Assembly: GCF_002261345.1 (NCBI RefSeq)
Contig: NZ_NEVT01000006.1
Span: 186,001 to 250,000, forward strand
Direction: 5' to 3'
DNA from: Bordetella genomosp. 2
GTDB lineage: Bacteria; Pseudomonadota; Gammaproteobacteria; Burkholderiales; Burkholderiaceae_B
DNA: 64,000 nucleotides
Position numbers and translations under genes: made by a program. The notes beneath the pieces are model-generated. The model searched no databases. It had not been told where the DNA came from and saw only the letters and a list, made by a program, of their open reading frames with translations. Shown here piece by piece: positions 1 to 9,208 of this stretch (positions are counted from its first letter, which is position 1; each line of letters begins with the position of its first letter).

Positions 1-1791
1 CGCGAAGGCGGGGATCGGCTGGCCGACCAGGCGCACGGCGTAGATGAAGTCCTCGGCCGTGCCGCCGTGCTGCACGGTGAGCTGCGCGCCGTCTTCGAGG
101 CGCACCGCCTCGGTGGCGATGTCGCGTTTCTGGAGTTCGGCCGCCACCAGGCCGAAGGCTTCCATTACGGTCTTGTCGATGAAGGCGTTGGCCTGCGCCT
201 TGGTGGGGTGGCTGACGATGCTGTGCAGGCGCTGGCGCAGCGACAGCCCGCCCTGCGAGGCGATCAGCGGGGCGGTGGGCAGGCTGCGGCTGAGATTGAT
301 GACGACTTCGTCGCGCAGCCCCTTGAGTATGCCGTAGCACATCAGCAGCATCACGACCGACAGCGGCAGCGCGGCGATGATCGCGGCCGACTGGACCGCC
401 TCGAGCCCGCCCGCCAGCAGCAGGCCGGCGGCCACGCCGCCGCAGGCCAGCGCCCAGAAAATGCGCAGCCACAGCGCCGGCTCCTCGTCGCCCTTGGAGG
501 TGATCATCGACACCACCAGGGCCCCGGCGTCGGAGGCCGTCACGAAATAGACAGCCACCAGCAGTCCGGTGATCCAGGCCAGCAGGCCCGACCAGGGCAG
601 GTAGTCGAACACGGTGAACAGCGCGATCGGCAGATTGTCCCCGACGGTGCGCGAGATATCGCCATTGGCCACGTTGGCGTCCAGCCAGATGGCCAGGTCG
701 CCGAATACGGTGAACCACACGAAGCTGAAGCCGGCCGGCGCGAACAGCACGCCCACCAGGAATTCGCGGATGGTGCGGCCGCGCGAGATGCGGGCGATGA
801 ACATGCCCACGAACGGCGACCAGGAGATCCACCAGCCCCAGTAGAACAGCGTCCATTTGCCCATCCAGTCGGTGGGCTCGTAGGCGCTGATGTGGAAGGT
901 GCGCGCCACGAAGGCATGCAGGTAGAGGCCGATGTTCTCCACCAGCGCCTGCAGCAGGAAGCGGGTCGGCCCGAGGATGAGGATGAGCAGCATCAGCCCG
1001 ACCGAGACCAGGATGATGAATTCGCTGAGGCGGCGGATGCCGTTGTCCAGGCCGGTGGCGACGGTGATGGTGGCCAGCGCGGTGACGATGGCGATGAGGA
1101 TGAGCTGGGTGCCGAGGGTCTGGGGGATGCCCATCAGGTAGTTCATGCTGGCGTTGAGCTGCGATACGCCCAGCCCCAGCGAAGTGGCCAGGCCGGCCAG
1201 CGTGCCCACCACTGCGAAGATGTCGATGAAGTCGCCGATGGGCCCGTGCACGCGTTCGCCCAGGATGGGATGGAAGGCCGAGCGGATGGCCAGCGGCATG
1301 CCGCGCCGGTAGCCGAAATACGCCATGGCCAGCCCCAGCACCGCGTAAATGGCCCAGGCGTGCACGCCCCAGTGGAAGAAGGTGATTTCCATGGCGTCGC
1401 GGGCCGCCTCGGCCGAGTGGGGCGGGGCGTTGGGCGGTTGCGAATAGTGCATGATGGGCTCGGCCACCCCGTAGAACACGATGCCGATGCCCATGCCGGC
1501 GCTGAACAGCATGGCGACCCAGGTGCCGTACTTGTAGTCAGGAACCGAGTCGTCGGGCCCCAGCTTGACGGTGCCGAGGCGGCTCATGGCCAGGCCGAGC
1601 AGGAAGATGACGAAGATGCCCACTGCCAGCATGTAGAACCAGCCGGCTTCGTTGGTGATCCAGGTATTGACGACGTCGAAGTGGGCGGCGGCGGATTCCG
1701 GGGCGACGACCGCGTAGATGATGAGTCCCAACGCAATGATGGCCGAGCCGATGAAGGTGACCGGCGCGACTGGCGCGGTATTGGTCTGCAA
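1..1791 (-). CDS. BCCT-family betaine/choline transporter (C-terminus cut by window edge)
   Basis: An inner-membrane secondary transporter of the betaine/carnitine/choline family, which imports quaternary ammonium osmoprotectants. 597 codons are visible. They hold many hydrophobic helices and the family signature FYWGWWISWSPFVGMF followed by IARISRGRTIREF. A long polar C-terminal tail begins after the last helix, as in BetT-type members, and runs off the left edge. I chose a TTG start because GGGGA lies 7 bases upstream and the first transmembrane segment follows after about 10 residues. Substrate (choline or betaine) cannot be decided from sequence. No bet genes are adjacent in the window. 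Confidence 0.9.
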   Translation of the reverse strand, partial: MQTNTAPVAPVTFIGSAIIALGLIIYAVVAPESAAAHFDVVNTWITNEAGWFYMLAVGIFVIFLLGLAMSRLGTVKLGPDDSVPDYKYGTWVAMLFSAGMGIGIVFYGVAEPIMHYSQPPNAPPHSAEAARDAMEITFFHWGVHAWAIYAVLGLAMAYFGYRRGMPLAIRSAFHPILGERVHGPIGDFIDIFAVVGTLAGLATSLGLGVSQLNASMNYLMGIPQTLGTQLILIAIVTALATITVATGLDNGIRRLSEFIILVSVGLMLLILILGPTRFLLQALVENIGLYLHAFVARTFHISAYEPTDWMGKWTLFYWGWWISWSPFVGMFIARISRGRTIREFLVGVLFAPAGFSFVWFTVFGDLAIWLDANVANGDISRTVGDNLPIALFTVFDYLPWSGLLAWITGLLVAVYFVTASDAGALVVSMITSKGDEEPALWLRIFWALACGGVAAGLLLAGGLEAVQSAAIIAALPLSVVMLLMCYGILKGLRDEVVINLSRSLPTAPLIASQGGLSLRQRLHSIVSHPTKAQANAFIDKTVMEAFGLVAAELQKRDIATEAVRLEDGAQLTVQHGGTAEDFIYAVRLVGQPIPAFA

Positions 1792-1839
1792 TATCTTCCC
1801 CTTGGAGTCGTGGCGGACGCAGGTTCGGAAAACGCGCGC

Positions 1840-1859
1840 GGGCCGCCCGCGAGCGGCCC
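1840..1859 (-). terminator. Inverted repeat, possible weak terminator after the dehydrogenase gene
   Basis: GGGCCGC and GCGGCCC form a 7-bp stem with a 6-nt loop. It lies between the stop of the 3-hydroxyisobutyrate-dehydrogenase-like gene and the transporter start. On the minus strand a short TTTT follows about eight bases later, so it is not a classic U-tract terminator. The rest of this 129-base gap shows nothing recognisable. Confidence 0.35.
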
Positions 1860-1920
1860 TTCTTCAGCTTATACCTGGACACCCCGATAATGCAACGAGC
1901 CTGGAGATTCGATGCAACAA

Positions 1921-2802
1921 TCAGCGGGCCAGCAGGGACGCCAGGTGCGGCACGGTGGTCTGCGGCGAGGCGGCTTCCAGGCCGCGCTCGAACAATTGCC
2001 GGATGGCGTCGGCCGCGCCGTGCACCGCGCCGGCTTCGTCGGCCATGGTGGTGTAGTAGCTCAGGTCCTTGCGCGCATTGGCCAGCGAGAACCGCAGGCC
2101 GGAGTCGTCACCCGCTTCCAGGAACGGGCGCATGCGGTCCAGGGCCGCGCCGCCGCCGCCGCCCTTGGCGAGGATATCGACCAGCACCGCCGGGTCGATG
2201 CCGGCGCGCTCGGCGCAGGCGGCGGCCTCGGCAATGATGGCGGCGCACCCCAGCGATACGTAGTTGTGGATCAGCTTCATGCGGCGGCCGGCCCCGACCG
2301 GCCCGGCGTGCATGATGTTCTCGGCATAGCAGCGCAGCAGCGGCTCGCATCGTTCATACAGCGCGCGGTCGCCGCCGACGATGAGGTTGAGCCGCCCCGC
2401 GGCCGCTTCTTTGGGGGTACGCGTCATGGGCGCGTCGAGGAATTGCCCGCCGGCCTCGGCGACCGCCTGCGCGATGCGCACGGTGGACGACGGGATGGCG
2501 GTGGAGCAGTCGATGACGATCGTGCCCGGCCGCAGCCCCTGCAGCAGCCCGTCGGGGCTGAACAGCACATCCTCGACCTGCGGCGTGCCCGTGACGCACA
2601 GTATGACCACGTCGGCCTGGCGGGCCACTTGCGCCGGGCTGGCCACCTTGGCGGCGCCGGCCGCCAGGAGGCCGTCGACCGGCTGGTTGCCGGGGTGGTC
2701 GAGCAGCACCAGCGGATAGCCGTGCTTGATGATGTTGCTGGCGATGCCGTGGCCCATGAGGCCCACGCCGATCATGCCGATGGTGTCTTTGCCGCTAGTC
2801 AT
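1921..2802 (-). CDS. 3-hydroxyisobutyrate dehydrogenase-family NAD(P) oxidoreductase
   Basis: Predicted soluble beta-hydroxyacid dehydrogenase, the family of MmsB, GarR and tartronate semialdehyde reductase. The N-terminus has the Rossmann motif GMIGVGLMGHG. The substrate loop (FLDAPMTRTPKEAAAG) and the catalytic-lysine region (GAGRRMKLIHNY) are present. 293 residues is normal for the family. The ATG used puts the nucleotide-binding motif about 8 residues in; an upstream in-frame TTG would add 25 residues without family support. It follows the SDR gene on the same strand but is separated by a strong hairpin. The exact substrate is unknown. Confidence 0.85.
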   Translation of the reverse strand: MTSGKDTIGMIGVGLMGHGIASNIIKHGYPLVLLDHPGNQPVDGLLAAGAAKVASPAQVARQADVVILCVTGTPQVEDVLFSPDGLLQGLRPGTIVIDCSTAIPSSTVRIAQAVAEAGGQFLDAPMTRTPKEAAAGRLNLIVGGDRALYERCEPLLRCYAENIMHAGPVGAGRRMKLIHNYVSLGCAAIIAEAAACAERAGIDPAVLVDILAKGGGGGAALDRMRPFLEAGDDSGLRFSLANARKDLSYYTTMADEAGAVHGAADAIRQLFERGLEAASPQTTVPHLASLLAR

Positions 2803-2834
2803 GAGATGGATGCGCGCTGGAGTTGAACGAGGAG

Positions 2835-2862
2835 CGCCCGCCGCAGTTCCGTGCGGCGGGCG
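2835..2862 (-). terminator. Strong hairpin between the SDR and dehydrogenase genes
   Basis: CGCCCGCCGCA and TGCGGCGGGCG form a perfect 11-bp stem around a 6-nt loop. It lies downstream of the SDR stop and about 30 bases before the next start on the same strand. No U-run follows, so it may act as an attenuator or RNA-stabilising structure rather than an intrinsic terminator. Confidence 0.45.
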
Positions 2863-2916
2863 TCGATCATCATACAAGTAAGCGGAAAGTCTGTGCCAGC
2901 GCGCGCCGGTAGGCGA

Positions 2917-3939
2917 TCAATGCCAGCGCTTGCCCCGGGCCGCGCCGATGACCGTGCCGCACACCAGCGCGGCCGCGCCGGCCCACAACAGGCCGCGGCC
3001 GCCGGTGGTCAGGTGGGTGTAGACGCTGCCCCGCCGCACATGCGGCACATCGCCATCGCCGCGCGCCGTATCGGCGCGCGACGGCGCGCCGGCCTCATAG
3101 AGGGCGTCGGCGCGATCGCCGGCGGGCCGGTCGCTGCGCTGGTGGCGGATCAGCCATCCGGCCATGCGGTCGGCCAGTCCGGGCATGCACTGGCCCATCG
3201 ACGAGATGGCCTTGGAGGCGCTGCCGACGTAGATGTCGCGGCGCGGATGTTCGGCGGCATAGAGAATGGCGCGGGCCACTGTCTCGGCCGAGTAGAGCGG
3301 CGGCGGCAGGCGCGGCTCGACGTCCATGTAGTTGCGCGCATGGTCGGCATAGCCGGTGGCGATGGAGGCCGGCTTGATCAGCGTGACCGAGATCGGCGCC
3401 GCCTCGGCCTCCAGTTCCATGCGCAGCGCGTCGGTATAGCCCTTGACGGCATGCTTGGATGCCGAGTAGGCGCCTTGCAGCGGCACGGCCCAGTCGGACA
3501 CTTCGCTGCCCACGTTGATGAGCGCGCCGCCGTGCTTTTTCAGGTGCGCGGCCGCCGTGGTCGAGCCGTACACGACGCCCCAGTAATTGGTGTCGAACAG
3601 CCGACGCTGGTCTTCGATGGGCACATCCTGCAGGCGGCCGAAGATCGAGACCCCGGCGTTGTTCACCCAGGTGTCGATCTGGCCGTAGCGCTCGATGGCG
3701 GCGCCCAGTATGCGGTCGTGGTCGGCCGCCACGCCGACGTCGGCCGGCACGGCGAGGGCGTCGCCGCCGGCGGCGCGGAGCTCGTCGACGACCTGGTTCA
3801 AGACCTCCTGGTTGCGGCACGCCAGCACCACCTTGGCGCCCCGGCGGGCCGCCAGGCGGGCGGTGGCCAGGCCGATGCCGCTGCTGGCGCCGGTGATGAC
3901 AATGACCTGGTCATGCAATTTTTTCAAACGGACTTTCAT
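2917..3939 (-). CDS. Short-chain dehydrogenase with C-terminal membrane anchor
   Basis: SDR-family NAD(P)-dependent oxidoreductase of 340 residues. Near the N-terminus lies the cofactor motif VITGASSGIG, then NNAG and the catalytic YSASK. After the roughly 260-residue SDR core comes a polar linker and one hydrophobic segment (LLWAGAAALVCGTVIGAA) ending in GKRW, which suggests tail anchoring in the inner membrane. AGGAG precedes the ATG. The start overlaps the stop of the DUF2244 gene in an ATGA, so it is translationally coupled to the ctaD unit. The substrate is not predictable. Confidence 0.85.
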   Translation of the reverse strand: MKVRLKKLHDQVIVITGASSGIGLATARLAARRGAKVVLACRNQEVLNQVVDELRAAGGDALAVPADVGVAADHDRILGAAIERYGQIDTWVNNAGVSIFGRLQDVPIEDQRRLFDTNYWGVVYGSTTAAAHLKKHGGALINVGSEVSDWAVPLQGAYSASKHAVKGYTDALRMELEAEAAPISVTLIKPASIATGYADHARNYMDVEPRLPPPLYSAETVARAILYAAEHPRRDIYVGSASKAISSMGQCMPGLADRMAGWLIRHQRSDRPAGDRADALYEAGAPSRADTARGDGDVPHVRRGSVYTHLTTGGRGLLWAGAAALVCGTVIGAARGKRWH

Positions 3940-4529
3940 GAGGGGCTCCTGTGCCTGAAGAGGGGCGGACCAGGCGGGGATGTCGTCGCGGGTCCGCGCC
4001 AGGGCAGTGAATGCCGCAGTTCGGCTTCGATGCGGCGGTGTTCTTCCATGGGCACGTGGCGTGCCAGCCGCAGGCGGAACGAGCCGTAATGCAGCCACAG
4101 CGAACCCGGCGCGTCGGGCGGCCGCACCAGCCGGGCCCAGTTGCGGTTGAACACGTGGCGGGTTACGGCCGGCCCGCTTTGCACGTCCACCACCAGCCGG
4201 CCGTCGGCCAGCAGCATGACGGTCTCGCCGTCGCGCACATGGCGCGCGAACGACAGGGCCGCGCAAGCGAGCAGCAGAATCTCCGCCGCGCCGTAGACCG
4301 CCACCGGCCACAGGCCGCGCAGTGCGAAGCCCAGGCTGACCGCCAGCGCGATGCCCGCGGTGAATCCCATGCCGAGCAGGAACTGGCGAGGCGTGACGCA
4401 GCAGGTGCGCCGCAGTTGCCAGCAGCGTTCGACCGGCAGGCCGTCCGGCGGCTGCGCCGCGCGAGGCGGGCACGGGATGGGCGGGGCGGCGGGCGGCTGC
4501 GCGCCCGCCAGGGACGGGGCGGGTCGCAT
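3936..4529 (-). CDS. DUF2244-family membrane protein next to ctaD
   Basis: A 197-residue protein resembling DUF2244, a family often found in cytochrome oxidase neighbourhoods. The first 30 or so residues are Pro/Ala-rich. Two hydrophobic segments follow (LGMGFTAGIALAVSLGFAL and VAVYGAAEILLLACAALSF), then a soluble domain with RNWARLVRP and SLWLHYGSF, which fit the family pattern. It begins 4 bases after the ctaD stop and its stop overlaps the SDR start, so the three genes look like one operon. The family's role in oxidase assembly or function is not established. The Shine-Dalgarno is weak, consistent with coupling to ctaD. Confidence 0.75.
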   Translation of the reverse strand: MRPAPSLAGAQPPAAPPIPCPPRAAQPPDGLPVERCWQLRRTCCVTPRQFLLGMGFTAGIALAVSLGFALRGLWPVAVYGAAEILLLACAALSFARHVRDGETVMLLADGRLVVDVQSGPAVTRHVFNRNWARLVRPPDAPGSLWLHYGSFRLRLARHVPMEEHRRIEAELRHSLPWRGPATTSPPGPPLFRHRSPS

Positions 4530-4533
4530 GGGC

Positions 4534-6114
4534 TCAACGGATATCCGGCGGAACGGCGAAGGTATGGTGCGGCGCCGGCGAGGGCACCGTCCATTCCAGG
4601 CCCTCCGCGCCTTCCCAGGGCCGGGCGGCGGCGCGCTGGCCCTTGCCGCGGTAGCAGCTCAGCATGGCATACAGGAACAAGAGCTGCGACAGGCCGAACC
4701 AGAAGGCGCCGATGGTGGCCACCTGGTGGAAGGTGGTGAATTGCGCGGCGTAGTCGGCATAGCGGCGCGGCATGCCCGCCAGGCCCAGGAAGTGCATCGG
4801 GAAGAACGCGACGTTGAACGAGATCATGGTGGACCAGAAGTGCAGCTTGCCGAGCTTTTCGCTGTACATGCGGCCGGTCCACTTGGGCACCCAGTAGTAC
4901 GCGCCGGCGAACAGGGCGAACAGCGAGCCCGCCACCAGCACATAATGGAAGTGGGCCACCACGTAATAGGTGTCCTGCACCTGGATATCGATGGGAGCGA
5001 TGGACAGTATCAGCCCGGTGAAGCCGCCGATGGTGAACACGAAGATGAAGCCCACGGCGAACAGCATGGGGGTCTCGAAGCTGAGCGCGCCGCGCCACAT
5101 GGTGGCGACCCAATTGAAGACTTTCACGCCGGTAGGCACCGAGATCAGCATGGTCGCGTACATGAAATAGAGCTGCCCGGGCAAGGGCATGCCGGTGGTG
5201 AACATATGATGCGCCCAGACCAGGAATGACAGCACCGCGATGGCGGCGGTGGCGTATACCATCGAGGCATAGCCGAACAGCTTCTTGCGGGCGAACGTGG
5301 GCACGACCATCGAGATGATGCCGAACGCGGGCAGGATCATGATGTAGACCTCGGGATGCCCGAAGAACCAGAACACGTGCTGGTACAGCACCGGGTCGCC
5401 GCCGGCGGCGGCGTTGAAGAAGCCGGTGCCGAAATGGCGGTCGGTGAGGATCATCGTGACCGCGGCGGCCAGCACCGGCATCACGGCCAGCAGCAGGAAC
5501 GCGGTGATCAGCCAGGTCCAGCAGAACATCGGCATCTTCATCAGCGTCATGCCGGGCGCGCGCATGTTCAGGATGGTGACGATGATATTGATCGCGCCCA
5601 TGATGGACGAGGCGCCCATGATGTGCACGGCGAAGATGGCCAGGTCCATGCCAGGCCCCATCTGGGTGGATAGCGGCGCGTACAGCGTCCAGCCGGCGGC
5701 GGTGGCGCCGCCCGGCACGAAGAACGAGGCGGTCAGCATGATGGCGGCCACGGGCAGCAGCCAGAAGCTGAAGTTGTTCATGCGGGCGAAGGCCATGTCG
5801 GCCGCGCCGATCTGCAGCGGAATCATCCAGTTCGCGAAACCGACCAGCGAGGGCATGATCGCGCCGAAGATCATGATCAGGCCGTGCATGGTGGTGAACT
5901 GGTTGAACAGTTCGGGCCGGAAGAATTGCAGGCCGGGCTCGAACAGTTCGGTGCGCAGCAGCAGCGCCAGGACGCCGCCTTCCAGCAGCATGACGAACGA
6001 GAAGATGAGATACATCGTCCCGATGTCTTTGTGGTTGGTGGCGAACAGCCAGCGGCGCCAGCCATGAGGCGCCGCATGGCCATGCGGCGCCTCGTCGTGG
6101 GTCAGTGTGTCCAT
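4534..6114 (-). CDS. ctaD: Cytochrome c oxidase subunit I (heme-copper oxidase)
   Basis: Twelve-helix catalytic subunit of an aa3-type oxidase, which reduces O2 and pumps protons across the inner membrane. Visible signatures are [11 protein letters not shown] (heme a ligand), [18 protein letters not shown] (CuB His, cross-linked Tyr and the A-type Glu), [10 protein letters not shown] (CuB His pair), TGVKVFNW (K-channel Lys) and VAHFHYVL (heme ligands). At 526 residues it is normal length. No subunit II, subunit III or assembly gene (CtaG, Cox10/15) is adjacent, only DUF2244 and an SDR, so this is a detached copy of subunit I. A sigma-54-like element lies about 40 bases upstream. Confidence 0.95.
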   Translation of the reverse strand: MDTLTHDEAPHGHAAPHGWRRWLFATNHKDIGTMYLIFSFVMLLEGGVLALLLRTELFEPGLQFFRPELFNQFTTMHGLIMIFGAIMPSLVGFANWMIPLQIGAADMAFARMNNFSFWLLPVAAIMLTASFFVPGGATAAGWTLYAPLSTQMGPGMDLAIFAVHIMGASSIMGAINIIVTILNMRAPGMTLMKMPMFCWTWLITAFLLLAVMPVLAAAVTMILTDRHFGTGFFNAAAGGDPVLYQHVFWFFGHPEVYIMILPAFGIISMVVPTFARKKLFGYASMVYATAAIAVLSFLVWAHHMFTTGMPLPGQLYFMYATMLISVPTGVKVFNWVATMWRGALSFETPMLFAVGFIFVFTIGGFTGLILSIAPIDIQVQDTYYVVAHFHYVLVAGSLFALFAGAYYWVPKWTGRMYSEKLGKLHFWSTMISFNVAFFPMHFLGLAGMPRRYADYAAQFTTFHQVATIGAFWFGLSQLLFLYAMLSCYRGKGQRAAARPWEGAEGLEWTVPSPAPHHTFAVPPDIR

Positions 6115-6154
6115 GGCGGATCCCGGGAAGAGGGGCGGAATGGCGCAGGCGGCA

Positions 6155-6169
6155 GCAAGCGCCATGCCG
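6155..6169 (-). promoter_or_regulatory. Weak sigma-54 -24/-12 candidate before ctaD
   Basis: CGGCATGGCGCTTGC reads toward ctaD. GG and GC are 10 bases apart, as sigma-54 requires. It differs from the perfect site before ybhP at only two of 15 positions, but has T for C in the conserved GGCAC. The GC lies about 41 bases from the ATG. Confidence 0.4.
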
Positions 6170-6203
6170 GGACGACGGCGCGGTGTCGTGGCGGGAAATT
6201 GTT

Positions 6204-7193
6204 TCAGCTGGCTGCGGCCCGTCGTGCGCCGCCGCGCCGCAGCCGCGCTTCCAGCGCCGCATAGGCGACCAGGGCCACCGCCAGGGGCGCGAGGTAGTAA
6301 AGCGCGCGGTAGGCCAGCAATGTGCCCAGTACCTGGCTTTGCGGCACTTCCGAGGCCAGCATGGTGACGAACACGGCCTCCAGCACGCCCAGGCCGCCCG
6401 GGATGTGGACCAGCGCGCCGGCGATGCTGCTGATGAGCAGGGCCGCCAGCACCAGGGTGTAGGAAACCTGGCGCTCGAACAGCAAGTACAGGATGCCGGC
6501 GATGGCGCCCCAGCACAGCACCGCGGTGATGCATTGCAGCAAGGCCAGCCGCAGCGACGGCAGCGGGATGTGGCGGCCGGCCAGATGCAGGTGGCGGCGG
6601 CGCGACACCGCGCACAAGACCAGGTACGCGCTGGCCGCCACCAGCATTGCGCCGCCGGCGATCTCCAGGGCGAGGCTGCTCAGGTGCCAGGCGGTGGGGG
6701 CCTGGTGCAGCGTGAACAGCACGCCGAACAGCCACAAGTACCCCAGCCAGTTGGTGAAGATGCTCATCGCCAGGATCTTGGAAATGACCGATACGCGCAG
6801 TCCCAGCTTGCCATAGAGCCGGAATCTCAGGCCTACCCCGCCGATCAGGGCGCCCAGGTTGACGTTGATGGCATAGCTGACGAACGCCACGGCCATGGTC
6901 GTGGCCGCGCCCAGCCGGTGGCCGGTGTACGCCCGGCCGATGAGGTCGAAGGCGCTGTAGGCGACGTAGGCCACCGGCACCAGGCAGGCGCTTTCCAGCA
7001 GGGCCGTATTGGACATGCGCTGCAGCACCTGCCACACCTCGTGCCATTGCACATCGCGCGCCAGCTGCACCAGCAGGACGATGGCCGCCACCATGAACAG
7101 GCCGGTCCAGACGCGCCGCGTGCGGCGCCAGAAGCGGCGCGTGCCGCGCCATGCCGTGCGCCAGGCCGGGCGGACAGTGTCAATGTCAGTCAT
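6204..7193 (-). CDS. ybhN: YbhN/UPF0104-family membrane protein (flippase-like)
   Basis: Polytopic inner-membrane protein of 329 residues. It resembles the UPF0104/YbhN family, which is related to the membrane part of lysylphosphatidylglycerol synthase. It has repeated hydrophobic helices and family-type motifs [21 protein letters not shown] and, near the C-terminus, [17 protein letters not shown]. It overlaps the end of clsB. The order ybhP-clsB-ybhN is the same as in E. coli, which supports this naming. A role in lipid handling is inferred from context. The ATG chosen (MTDIDTV) removes a 36-residue upstream extension that overlaps clsB coding. Confidence 0.85.
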   Translation of the reverse strand: MTDIDTVRPAWRTAWRGTRRFWRRTRRVWTGLFMVAAIVLLVQLARDVQWHEVWQVLQRMSNTALLESACLVPVAYVAYSAFDLIGRAYTGHRLGAATTMAVAFVSYAINVNLGALIGGVGLRFRLYGKLGLRVSVISKILAMSIFTNWLGYLWLFGVLFTLHQAPTAWHLSSLALEIAGGAMLVAASAYLVLCAVSRRRHLHLAGRHIPLPSLRLALLQCITAVLCWGAIAGILYLLFERQVSYTLVLAALLISSIAGALVHIPGGLGVLEAVFVTMLASEVPQSQVLGTLLAYRALYYLAPLAVALVAYAALEARLRRGGARRAAAS

Positions 7194-8394
7194 GGCGCGG
7201 TTCCTCGGTATCCATGGCGGGCTGGGCGGGATCCACCCGCTGCAGGCGGGCAGGGCGCGCCGGCAGGCTGCCGGCCCAGGCGGGAAAGCGATGCAGCACA
7301 TGGAAGACCGCCACGCCGAACCAGAGCCGCCGCAGCACGCGCTTGAACCCGTGCTTGGGGACGATCTGGCGGCAGTGGCGCTCGATCAGGGTTTCGAGCG
7401 AGTCGCGTAGTTCGGCGGTGAACGCGCGGTCGCGCACGATCACATTGGCTTCCAGGTTGAGAGCCAGGCTGAGCGGATCCAGGTTGCTGGAGCCCACGGT
7501 AGCCCATTCATCGTCCACGCAGGCCACTTTACCGTGCAGCGGGCGCTCGCAGTATTCGTAGATGGTCACGCCGGCCGACATGAGGTAGTCGTACAGCGTG
7601 CGGGCGGCGAGTTGCGCGATGGGCATGTCGGGTTCGCCCTGCAGGATCAGGCGGACCCGTACGCCGCGCCGGGCCGCGTTGCGCAGGTCGCGCAACAGCC
7701 GGTAACCGGGGAAGAAATAGGCATTGGCGATGATGATGTCCTGCTGGGCGGTGCGGAAGCCGGCCCGGTAATAGCGCTCGATATCGGTGCTGTGACGGTC
7801 GTTGTCGCGCGTGACGAACAAGGCCGAGCCCTGGCCGCGGGCGCCGTGCGCCGGCCCGCGGCGCGCCGGCCAGCGCTGCCGGCGTCCGCCCCGCACGGCG
7901 GCCTGCGCGAAGCGGCGGATGTCTTCCACGACCGGGCCCTGCAGCTCCACCGCATAGTCCTGCTTGGCGGTGGGACCGAATTCGGTCAGGTGGTCGGCCG
8001 AGAAGTTGATCCCGCCGACGAAGGCCGTCTGGCCGTCGACGACCACGATCTTGCGATGCATGCGGCGCAGCGCGTTGACGCGGAACCCGAACACGCGCGG
8101 CTGGGGGTCGAAGATGTGGAAGCGCACGCCGGCCTTCGCCAGGCCGCCGATGAATGCGTCGTCGAGGCAGTCAGAGCCGTAGCCGTCCACGGTGACATCG
8201 ACCTCGACGCCGCGCCCGGCCGCCTCGATGAGGACCGCGCGCAGTTCCTGGCCCACTTTGTCGTCGAACAGGATGAAGGTCTCGAGCAGGATCTCGCGCC
8301 GCGCCGCGCGCAGCGCTTCGAATACCCGCGGGAAGAACTCCTCGCCGTTCTCCAGCAAACGCACGGTATTGCCCTGGCGCCACGCGGCGGTCAT
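7186..8394 (-). CDS. clsB: Cardiolipin synthase B-type phospholipase D protein
   Basis: PLD-superfamily enzyme of 402 residues that makes cardiolipin (ClsB/YbhO type) at the inner membrane. It has two HKD motifs: HRKIVVVDGQTAFVGG in the first half and HGKVACVDDEWATVGSSNLD in the second. There are no N-terminal transmembrane helices, which fits ClsB rather than ClsA. The C-terminal 45 residues, after FKRVLRRLWFG, are a variable Pro/Arg-rich tail. It overlaps ybhP upstream by 4 bases and ybhN downstream by 8, indicating one transcript. Confidence 0.92.
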   Translation of the reverse strand: MTAAWRQGNTVRLLENGEEFFPRVFEALRAARREILLETFILFDDKVGQELRAVLIEAAGRGVEVDVTVDGYGSDCLDDAFIGGLAKAGVRFHIFDPQPRVFGFRVNALRRMHRKIVVVDGQTAFVGGINFSADHLTEFGPTAKQDYAVELQGPVVEDIRRFAQAAVRGGRRQRWPARRGPAHGARGQGSALFVTRDNDRHSTDIERYYRAGFRTAQQDIIIANAYFFPGYRLLRDLRNAARRGVRVRLILQGEPDMPIAQLAARTLYDYLMSAGVTIYEYCERPLHGKVACVDDEWATVGSSNLDPLSLALNLEANVIVRDRAFTAELRDSLETLIERHCRQIVPKHGFKRVLRRLWFGVAVFHVLHRFPAWAGSLPARPARLQRVDPAQPAMDTEEPRHD

Positions 8395-9161
8395 AGCCGG
8401 ACCTCCGCCGCCAGCGGGGCATGGTCGGACAGGTGGCGCCAGACACGCGAGGCCAGGGGCACGGGACGGGCGCCCGCCACGTCGCGCACATAGATGCGGT
8501 CCAGAGCCAGCATGGGCCAGCGGGCCGGGAAAGTGCGCGGCTCGCGGCCGAGCGCGGTGCGGAACACGTCGCGCGCCGAGCAGGCGGCCATGAGCTGGCC
8601 GGCGCGGCGGCGCCAGTCATTGAAATCGCCGGCGATGAGAACCGGCGTGCCGGCCGCGATGCCCCGCACCAGCCCGCACAGGCGTCCCAGCTGTACCCGC
8701 CGGTGGGCTTCGCGCAGCCCTAGGTGTACGCATATGACATGCAGTTCGCGGCTCAGGCCCGGATGGCGTACGGTGCAGTGCAGCATGCCGCGGCTCTCGT
8801 GGCTGCCCACCGAGACGTCGTGGTTTTCATGATGGAGGATCGGCCAACGCGACAGCACCGCGTTGCCATGGTCGCCGTCGGGATACACCGCGTTGCGGCC
8901 GTAGGCGAAATCGCTCCACAGGCTATCGGCCAGGAACTCGTACTGCGACGTGGCGGGCCATGCCGCCAGGCGCCGCGCGTGGCGGTGATGCGAACCGATG
9001 ACTTCCTGCAGGAAGACGATGTCGGGGCGCGCGTCGCGCAACGCGGCGCGCAGTTCGTGCAGGATGAACCGCCGGTTGAAGAGGGTGAAGCCTTTGTGGA
9101 CATTGACCGTCAGCACCTTGAGTGTGGCGGGCGTGCAGCTTGCCGTTTCCTGGCCAGGCAT
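8391..9161 (-). CDS. ybhP: YbhP-like endonuclease/exonuclease/phosphatase-family protein
   Basis: Predicted metal-dependent phosphohydrolase of the EEP superfamily, 256 residues. Characteristic motifs occur in order: LTVNVHKGF, IVFLQEV, VHLGLREAH, IAGDFNDW and SDHAPL, giving the usual Asn, Glu, His, Asp/Asn and terminal His catalytic set. A good GGAG lies before the chosen ATG; a longer reading frame upstream has no such site. It is the first gene of the ybhP-clsB-ybhN unit and is preceded by a consensus sigma-54 promoter. The natural substrate of YbhP is not established. Confidence 0.88.
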   Translation of the reverse strand: MPGQETASCTPATLKVLTVNVHKGFTLFNRRFILHELRAALRDARPDIVFLQEVIGSHHRHARRLAAWPATSQYEFLADSLWSDFAYGRNAVYPDGDHGNAVLSRWPILHHENHDVSVGSHESRGMLHCTVRHPGLSRELHVICVHLGLREAHRRVQLGRLCGLVRGIAAGTPVLIAGDFNDWRRRAGQLMAACSARDVFRTALGREPRTFPARWPMLALDRIYVRDVAGARPVPLASRVWRHLSDHAPLAAEVRL

Positions 9162-9193
9162 GTAGCTCTCCGTTGGGCGATGCCGCCCGTCAT

Positions 9194-9208
9194 GCAAGCG
9201 CCGTGCCA
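9194..9208 (-). promoter_or_regulatory. Consensus sigma-54 -24/-12 promoter for ybhP-clsB-ybhN
   Basis: TGGCACGGCGCTTGC followed by AT matches the sigma-54 consensus TGGCACG-N4-TTGCW at every fixed position, with the GG-GC spacing of 10. The GC is 34 bases upstream of the ybhP ATG, leaving room for a short leader with its GGAG. Downstream bases GCTTGCATGACG are identical to those at the promoter before mscS. Confidence 0.75.

Noticed and set aside
67-1890. Long plus-strand frame over the BCCT transporter
   Set aside because: His/Gln/Gly-rich translation without structure; the minus strand has the BCCT signature.
2917-4473. A 518-residue version of the SDR including upstream codons
   Set aside because: The extra N-terminus overlaps the DUF2244 gene in another frame; the ATG with AGGAG starts just before the Rossmann motif.
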